A stretch of 11,025 nt of DNA from Clostridia bacterium (GTDB lineage: Bacteria > Bacillota > Clostridia > Oscillospirales > Butyricicoccaceae). Within the stretch, counting starts at the first letter, position 1. Each line of letters begins with the position of its first letter. The stretch lies in assembly GCA_900763355.1 (NCBI GenBank), contig CAAFJY010000004.1, forward strand, positions 1-11,025. Direction: 5' to 3'. This document shows positions 6,398 to 11,025 of this stretch, in pieces. The notes beneath the pieces were generated by a model, which did no database searches, was not told the origin of the DNA, and was given only the letters and a program-made list of their open reading frames with translations. Both the position numbers and the translations under genes were made by a program.

Positions 6398-7090
6398 ATG
6401 AAAGCGACAAAAAGGATGCGGCGGGTCTCGCCGGACGATGTGTATACCGGGGTCATGGCCCTTTGCCTGGTGTGCTGCGCGGTGCTGGTGGGGAGCGTTT
6501 TGCTGGGGAAGCCATTGGCGGAAAAGCGGGCGGTCCACGCCCCGGTGCTCCGGGAGGTGACGGGCCAGACCGGCGGCCCGGTCCAGCCCTGGCGGCCCGG
6601 GGAGACCGGATCGGAAGAACCTGCTCCCGAGGGAGAAGCGGCCCTCTCCCAAGCGGGGAGCGGCTATGTCCTCACGGCGGAATATCTGGAAAGCGTTCTG
6701 GAAGGGGCGCTCCCGGCGGAGCTGCGGGAGGGAGCCGTCCGGGTGACGCTGGAGGAGCCGGAGGTGCGGGTGACGGTGACGGCCGAACGGGGCGCTCTGC
6801 GGGACTATCTGGAGCGCTGCGGCGGCAGGCTCAGCCTCAGACAGAGCCTGGGCCTGCGCCTGCTCCCCCGGAAGCTGGAGGCCGAGACGGCCTTTTCTCT
6901 CCGGGCGGACGAAGAGGGGCTCCATCTCTCCCCCTGCGGCCTGCGGCTGGGCGGGAAGGAGATCTCCCTCACGGGTCTGCCCGGCGAGGTCTTTGCCGGG
7001 GTGGACCGGGCGGTCAACGCCGTCCTGGCAGAGAGCGGCGTGCAGTTTGAAAGCTGCCGCTTCACCGAAGAGGGGATCCTGCTGGAATGA
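6398..7090 (+). CDS. Single-pass membrane protein of unknown function (possibly YpmS/DUF2140-like)
   Basis: I do not recognise this 230-residue protein with confidence. The start is well supported by AGGAGG at 6385-6390, 7 nt before the ATG. It has a basic N terminus (KATKRMRR), one membrane segment (about 16-37), a Pro/Gly/Glu-rich linker (about 50-85), and a compact extracytoplasmic domain. That domain begins LTAEYLESVLEGALP and goes on with alternating strands such as VRVTLEEPEVRVTVTAERG. It ends in a helix and a final strand (ESCRFTEEGILLE). The general pattern (anchored protein, LP-type helix early, strand-rich body with a positive-inside signal) resembles small YpmS/DUF2140 or DUF2993-type lipid-binding-like proteins, but this is a weak structural guess. 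It is transcribed divergently from rnf and ends at its own terminator, so it looks monocistronic. Confidence 0.85.
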   Translation: MKATKRMRRVSPDDVYTGVMALCLVCCAVLVGSVLLGKPLAEKRAVHAPVLREVTGQTGGPVQPWRPGETGSEEPAPEGEAALSQAGSGYVLTAEYLESVLEGALPAELREGAVRVTLEEPEVRVTVTAERGALRDYLERCGGRLSLRQSLGLRLLPRKLEAETAFSLRADEEGLHLSPCGLRLGGKEISLTGLPGEVFAGVDRAVNAVLAESGVQFESCRFTEEGILLE

Positions 7091-7114
7091 GCGCGCTCTG
7101 CGCGCTTTTTCTTT
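7090..7114 (+). terminator. Intrinsic terminator after the 6398 gene
   Basis: AGCGCG (7090-7095) pairs with CGCGCT (7101-7106) around a 5-nt loop, followed by a T-rich run TTTTTCTTTT. The hairpin begins on the last base of the stop codon. It separates this gene from the miaB-mutS unit. Confidence 0.88.
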
Positions 7115-7160
7115 TGCCGCGGCGGGACGCGAAAAAAGTCGGGTTTGGGAAATTGACACG

Positions 7161-7189
7161 TTGCGTTTTTGGGGATGGCGTGCTATAAT
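7161..7189 (+). promoter_or_regulatory. Promoter of miaB-mutS with extended -10
   Basis: TATAAT at 7184-7189 is preceded by TGC, an extended -10 (TGn). A 17-bp spacer places a weak -35 at TTGCGT (7161-7166). A perfect TTGACA occurs at 7153-7158 but is 25 bp from the -10, too far for sigma-A. The predicted start is near 7196. This makes the GTG at 7195 unusable as a start codon and supports the ATG at 7225 for miaB. Confidence 0.75.
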
Positions 7190-7224
7190 TCAATGTGAAT
7201 TTTTATCGCTTTTTTGGAGGCAAT

Positions 7225-8643
7225 ATGAGCCAGAACGAACGTGTTATCTCGCCGGAACTGCTGGCGGCACAGCAAGAATATGCCCAGCAGGTCCGGCAGA
7301 TCTATCATACAAAACTCGGGCGGCAGCCGCTGGCCTGTGCCGTTACCTTTGGCTGCCAGCAGAACGAGGCCGACACAGAGCTCATCCGAGGAATGCTCAC
7401 CGACATGGGCTTTGGCTTCACGGACGACGAGAGCCGGGCCGATCTTCTGATCTTCAACACCTGCGCCATCCGGGAACACGCGGAGATGCGGGTCTTCGGC
7501 AACGTGGGCCAGACCTCCCATTATAAAAAAGCCAACCCCAACGTCATCATCTGTGTCTGCGGGTGCATGCCCCAGCAGCCCCAGGTGGCGGAAAAGATCA
7601 AAAACAGCTACCCCTATGTGGACATCGTCTTCGGCACCCACGCGCTTTATCGCTTTCCCCAGCTGCTGCACACCCGGCTGACGGGGGGAAAGCGGGTTTT
7701 TGACATCTCCGGGGACGAAAAGGGCGTTATTCTGGAGGGGGTCCACCCGGTGCGCAAGGCGGGGCCTGCGGCCTGGCTCTCCATCATGTATGGCTGCAAC
7801 AATTTCTGCGCCTACTGCATCGTCCCCTATGTGCGGGGGCGGGAGCGGTCTCGGGATCCGGAGGTCATTTTGGCGGAGCTGCGGGAGCTGGTGGCCCAGG
7901 GGTATAAGGATATCACCCTTTTGGGACAAAATGTAAACTCCTACGGTCTCGACCGGGAGGGGCTGCCCGATTTTTCGGGGCTCCTGGAGCTGTGCAACGC
8001 TGTGCCCGGGGAGTTCCGCCTGCGGTTCATGACCTCGCATCCCAAGGACGCCAGCCCCCGCCTGTTCGACACCATGGCCCGGTGCAGAAAGGTTTGCCAC
8101 GCCATCCATCTCCCTGTCCAGTGCGGCAGCGACCGGGTGCTTCGGGAAATGAATCGGCGGTACGACGTGAAACGATACCTGGAACTGGTGGATTATGCCA
8201 GAAAAGTGATGCCCGATCTGACCATCACCTCCGACATCATCGTGGGCTTTCCCGGAGAGACGGAAGCGGAGTTTGAGGAGACCGTGGCGCTTTTGGAACG
8301 GGTGCGGTTCGATTCCCTCTTCACCTTTATTTATTCCCGGCGGGAGGGGACCCGGGCGGCAAGCATGCCCGACCCCGTTTCCCGGGCGGAAAAGCAGCGG
8401 TGGTTCGACCGGCTGCTGGAGGTGCAGAATCGCATCTCCCGAGAGAAAAATGCCGAATATGTGGGGCGGACGCTGCCGGTGCTCATCGACGGGCGCAGCG
8501 AGGACCCCAATTATGACCTCACCGCCCGGACCGACGGCTTCAAGCTGGTGCATCTCCGGGGAAGCGAGGACAGGATCGGGCAGTTTGCCGAGGCGGAGAT
8601 CGACCGGAGCTCCACCTGGGCGCTGTTTGGGAAGGTGAAATGA
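7225..8643 (+). CDS. miaB: tRNA-2-methylthio-N6-dimethylallyladenosine synthase MiaB
   Basis: MiaB is a radical-SAM methylthiotransferase that turns i6A at position 37 of certain tRNAs into ms2i6A, improving reading-frame keeping. The 472-residue protein has all three parts of the family. The N-terminal UPF0004 domain carries cluster ligands Cys44 (TFGCQQNEAD), Cys80 (FNTCAIRE) and Cys114 (CGCMPQQ). The radical-SAM core has the CxxxCxxC motif at C191/C195/C198 (GCNNFCAYC). A TRAM domain of about 60 residues forms the C terminus. The motifs NNFCAYCIVPYVRGRERSR and LLGQNVNSYG are typical of MiaB and set it apart from RimO and MtaB. The start has GGAGG at 7216-7220, 4 nt upstream, which is a little tight. 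The stop is 4 nt before mutS. Confidence 0.97.
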   Translation: MSQNERVISPELLAAQQEYAQQVRQIYHTKLGRQPLACAVTFGCQQNEADTELIRGMLTDMGFGFTDDESRADLLIFNTCAIREHAEMRVFGNVGQTSHYKKANPNVIICVCGCMPQQPQVAEKIKNSYPYVDIVFGTHALYRFPQLLHTRLTGGKRVFDISGDEKGVILEGVHPVRKAGPAAWLSIMYGCNNFCAYCIVPYVRGRERSRDPEVILAELRELVAQGYKDITLLGQNVNSYGLDREGLPDFSGLLELCNAVPGEFRLRFMTSHPKDASPRLFDTMARCRKVCHAIHLPVQCGSDRVLREMNRRYDVKRYLELVDYARKVMPDLTITSDIIVGFPGETEAEFEETVALLERVRFDSLFTFIYSRREGTRAASMPDPVSRAEKQRWFDRLLEVQNRISREKNAEYVGRTLPVLIDGRSEDPNYDLTARTDGFKLVHLRGSEDRIGQFAEAEIDRSSTWALFGKVK

Positions 8644-8647
8644 CGGA

Positions 8648-11025
8648 ATGAAGAAGGAAAAGGCCCGGGGAAAAAGCGCAGACGGCTTCACCCCCATGAT
8701 GCAGCAGTATTTCGACGTGAAGAAGGAGAACCCCGACTGCATCCTCATGTACCGCCTGGGGGATTTCTATGAGATGTTCTTTGACGACGCCAAGCTGGTG
8801 TCCCGGGAGCTGGATCTCACCCTTACGGGACGGGAGTGCGGTCAGGCCGAGCGGGCCCCCATGTGCGGGGTCCCTTATCACAGCGCCGAGGGCTATATCG
8901 GGCGTCTGGTGGCCAAGGGATATAAGGTAGCCATCTGCGAACAAATGGAGGACCCGGCTCTGGCCAAGGGTCTGGTGCGGCGGGAGATCATCCGCAAGAT
9001 CAGCCCGGGGACAGTGCTGGAAAGCTCCATGCTGGACGAGAGCCGCAACAATTTCATCGCCGCGGTCTATCGGGACAGCCGGGGAGCGGGGATGTGCTTC
9101 TGCGACATCTCCACCGGGGAAATGACCGGGACCCAGGCGCTGGGGCCCGACCCTGTGGCCGACATCGAAAATGAGCTGGGGCGGTTCTCCCCCCGGGAGC
9201 TTCTGCTCTCCGACGGGGCCTACAGCGACGAGGGGCTGCGCACCTTTGCCAGGGACCGGCTGGGCTCCTGCGTGGAGCAGGGGGGTGAATGGCGCTTTGT
9301 GGAAGAGAGCGCCCGGGAAGCGGCGGCAAAGCAGTTTCCCCAGCAGACCTTTGCCCCGGAGGAGGAGCTCCTGGTCCGGGCGGCGGGGGGACTGTTGTCC
9401 TATCTGCATGAGACCCAGAAAAGCGAGCTGAGCTACATCTCCCGGCTGGAGGTCTATGGCCAGAGCCAGTATATGGAGCTGGACTACACCGCCCGGCGGA
9501 ACCTGGAGCTCACCGCCTCTCTCCACGGAGGAGAGAAAAAGGGGAGCCTCCTCTGGGTGCTGGACAAGACCCGGACGGCCATGGGGGCGCGGCTTCTGCG
9601 CCAGTGGCTGGAAAAGCCCCTCCTCAGCGTCGCCGCCATCGAGCGGCGGCAGGAGGCCGTGGCGGCCCTGGCGGGGGATCTCATGGCCCGGGAGAGCCTG
9701 GAACAGGCCCTCAGCGGGGTCAACGATATGGAGCGCATCGCCAGCCGCATCGTCTATGGCTCGGCCAACGGGCGGGACCTGCGGGCCCTTTGGACGGTGT
9801 GCCAAAAGCTGCCGGACATCCGGGCGGGGCTGGAGCCCTTCCGTGCGCCCCTTCTGCGGGAGCTGCTGGACAAGATGGACCCCCTCATCGACGTGGGGGA
9901 GCTCATCGGCAGCGCCATCGTGGACGAGCCGCCCTTTTCCCTGCGGGAGGGCGGGATCATCCGCCCGGGCTTCGATCCCCGGGCCGACGAGCTGCGGGAG
10001 CTTTTGGGCGGCGGGTCCGCCCGGCTGGCCAGGATCGAGCAGCAGGAGCGGGAGCGCACCGGCATCCCCAAGCTCAAGGTGGGCTACAACAAGGTTTTCG
10101 GCTATTATATCGAGGTCTCCCGGAGCTATTCCGGGCAGGTGCCCGAGGATTATATCCGCAAGCAGACCCTGGCGGGCTGCGAGCGCTACATCACCCCGGA
10201 GCTCAAGGCGCTGGAGGGGGAGGTCCTTTCGGCCTCGGACCGGCTGACGGCGCTGGAATATCAGCTCTTCACCGGGGTGCGGGAAAAGATCGCCGCCCAG
10301 GTGGAGCGGCTCCAGGCCGTCTCCCAGGCGGTGGCGGTGGCGGACGTTTTGTGCTCCCTGGCCCGGGCGGCGGTGCAGAACCACTATGTCCGCCCCACGG
10401 TGGACGATTCCGACCGGATCGACATCCGGGACGGGCGGCACCCGGTGGTGGAGCGGGTGCTGGAGGACGATCTCTTCGTCCCCAACGACACCTTCCTCAA
10501 CTGCGGGGAAGACCGGGTGTACATCATCACCGGCCCCAACATGGCGGGCAAATCCACCTTTATGCGCCAGGTGGCGCTCATCTGCATTATGGCCCAGTGC
10601 GGGAGCTTTGTCCCCGCGGGGAGCGCCCACATCGGCGTGTGCGACCGGGTGTTCACCCGGGTGGGGGCGTCGGACGATCTCTTTGCCGGGCGGTCCACCT
10701 TCATGGTGGAGATGAACGAGGTGGCGGAGATCCTGCGCCACGCCACAAAGCGGAGCCTGCTCATTCTCGATGAGATCGGGCGGGGGACCTCTACCTTTGA
10801 CGGGATGAGCATCGCCCGGGCGGTGCTGGAATATGCCGCCGACGAGAAAAAGCTGGGGGCGCGGACTCTGTTTGCCACCCATTATCACGAACTGTGCGAG
10901 CTGGAGGGTACCATCCCCGGGGTGAAAAACTACAACATCGTGGTGAAAAAACGGGGCGACGACATCATTTTCATCAAAAAGATCGTCCGGGGCGGGGCCA
11001 GCGACAGCTATGGCATCCAGGTGGC
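8648..11025 (+). CDS. mutS: DNA mismatch repair ATPase MutS (3' end beyond the window)
   Basis: MutS binds mispaired bases and small loops as a dimer and, with ATP, recruits MutL. The reading frame is open from 8648 to the window edge, about 792 codons, with no stop; full MutS proteins of this type are about 850-880 residues, so the C-terminal part is missing. The mismatch-recognition Phe-x-Glu motif is in GDFYEMF (Phe40, Glu42). Connector, lever and clamp domains follow. The ATPase has Walker A GPNMAGKST (629-637), STFMVEMNEVAEIL, Walker B LLILDE (Asp708, Glu709) with GRGTSTFDG, and FATHYHEL (His745). The end reads RGGASDSYGIQV, the start of the helix-turn-helix region. The start has a modest AAGGTG at 8632-8637 inside the end of miaB, 10 nt upstream, suggesting coupled translation. 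miaB next to mutS is common in Firmicutes, where mutL often follows. Confidence 0.97.
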   Translation, partial: MKKEKARGKSADGFTPMMQQYFDVKKENPDCILMYRLGDFYEMFFDDAKLVSRELDLTLTGRECGQAERAPMCGVPYHSAEGYIGRLVAKGYKVAICEQMEDPALAKGLVRREIIRKISPGTVLESSMLDESRNNFIAAVYRDSRGAGMCFCDISTGEMTGTQALGPDPVADIENELGRFSPRELLLSDGAYSDEGLRTFARDRLGSCVEQGGEWRFVEESAREAAAKQFPQQTFAPEEELLVRAAGGLLSYLHETQKSELSYISRLEVYGQSQYMELDYTARRNLELTASLHGGEKKGSLLWVLDKTRTAMGARLLRQWLEKPLLSVAAIERRQEAVAALAGDLMARESLEQALSGVNDMERIASRIVYGSANGRDLRALWTVCQKLPDIRAGLEPFRAPLLRELLDKMDPLIDVGELIGSAIVDEPPFSLREGGIIRPGFDPRADELRELLGGGSARLARIEQQERERTGIPKLKVGYNKVFGYYIEVSRSYSGQVPEDYIRKQTLAGCERYITPELKALEGEVLSASDRLTALEYQLFTGVREKIAAQVERLQAVSQAVAVADVLCSLARAAVQNHYVRPTVDDSDRIDIRDGRHPVVERVLEDDLFVPNDTFLNCGEDRVYIITGPNMAGKSTFMRQVALICIMAQCGSFVPAGSAHIGVCDRVFTRVGASDDLFAGRSTFMVEMNEVAEILRHATKRSLLILDEIGRGTSTFDGMSIARAVLEYAADEKKLGARTLFATHYHELCELEGTIPGVKNYNIVVKKRGDDIIFIKKIVRGGASDSYGIQV

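Noticed and set aside
6182..7159. A 325-codon minus-strand open frame opposite the 6398 gene as an rnf-upstream gene
   Set aside because: It runs through the rnf promoter and the divergent region, has no ribosome binding site, and is opposite a gene with a strong start and terminator.
7195..7224. GTG at 7195 as the miaB start
   Set aside because: It falls on or before the predicted transcription start and has no ribosome binding site, whereas the ATG at 7225 follows GGAGG.
7183..8748. A 521-codon minus-strand open frame opposite miaB
   Set aside because: It is fully antisense to MiaB, covers its promoter, and has low-complexity mirror-frame composition.
8540..10888. A 782-codon minus-strand open frame opposite mutS
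   Set aside because: It is antisense to an unmistakable MutS with all catalytic motifs. Its composition (Pro, Gly, His, Leu) is that of a mirror frame, with no recognisable domain.

Overview
The window looks like chromosomal DNA from a GC-rich anaerobic member of the Clostridia, most likely the Oscillospiraceae group (Flavonifractor, Intestinimonas and Oscillibacter relatives). This rests on the clostridial rnfCDGEAB gene order, the long multi-cluster RnfB, strong AGGAGG-type ribosome binding sites, GC-rich third codon positions and the miaB-mutS pair. The assignment is inferred from style, not from a database match.

Minus strand, 6232 down to 1: one transcription unit carries the whole Rnf complex in the order rnfC, rnfD, rnfG, rnfE, rnfA, rnfB. 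It is followed after 33 nt by a gene for a membrane-anchored, glycoside-hydrolase-like protein of unknown role. A strong sigma-A-type promoter (TTGAGA, 17 bp, TATAAT) lies just upstream of rnfC, and a perfect GC-rich hairpin with a T-run ends the unit. Junctions inside the unit are tight: TAATG overlaps at rnfD/rnfG and rnfE/rnfA, and short gaps holding Shine-Dalgarno sites elsewhere. Rnf moves electrons between reduced ferredoxin and NAD+ and couples this to Na+ or H+ translocation. RnfB and RnfC carry iron-sulfur clusters, RnfD and RnfG carry covalent FMN at SGAT motifs, and RnfA and RnfE form the membrane pair that shares an iron-sulfur centre.

The 225-bp divergent intergenic region (6173-6397) holds the rnf promoter, two inverted repeats and a cluster of CCGG-containing motifs. 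Plus strand, 6398-7090: a single-pass membrane protein of unknown function, with its own terminator.

Plus strand, 7161 to the end: a promoter with an extended -10 drives miaB (tRNA A37 methylthiolation) and then mutS (mismatch repair), 4 nt apart. mutS runs off the right edge after about 792 codons.

Most of the window is well-understood core metabolism and information processing. The parts that stand out are the divergent glycoside-hydrolase-like gene tied to rnf, the unassigned membrane protein at 6398, and the symmetrical elements around the rnf promoter. I found no phage, transposon, CRISPR, tRNA or rRNA sequence.
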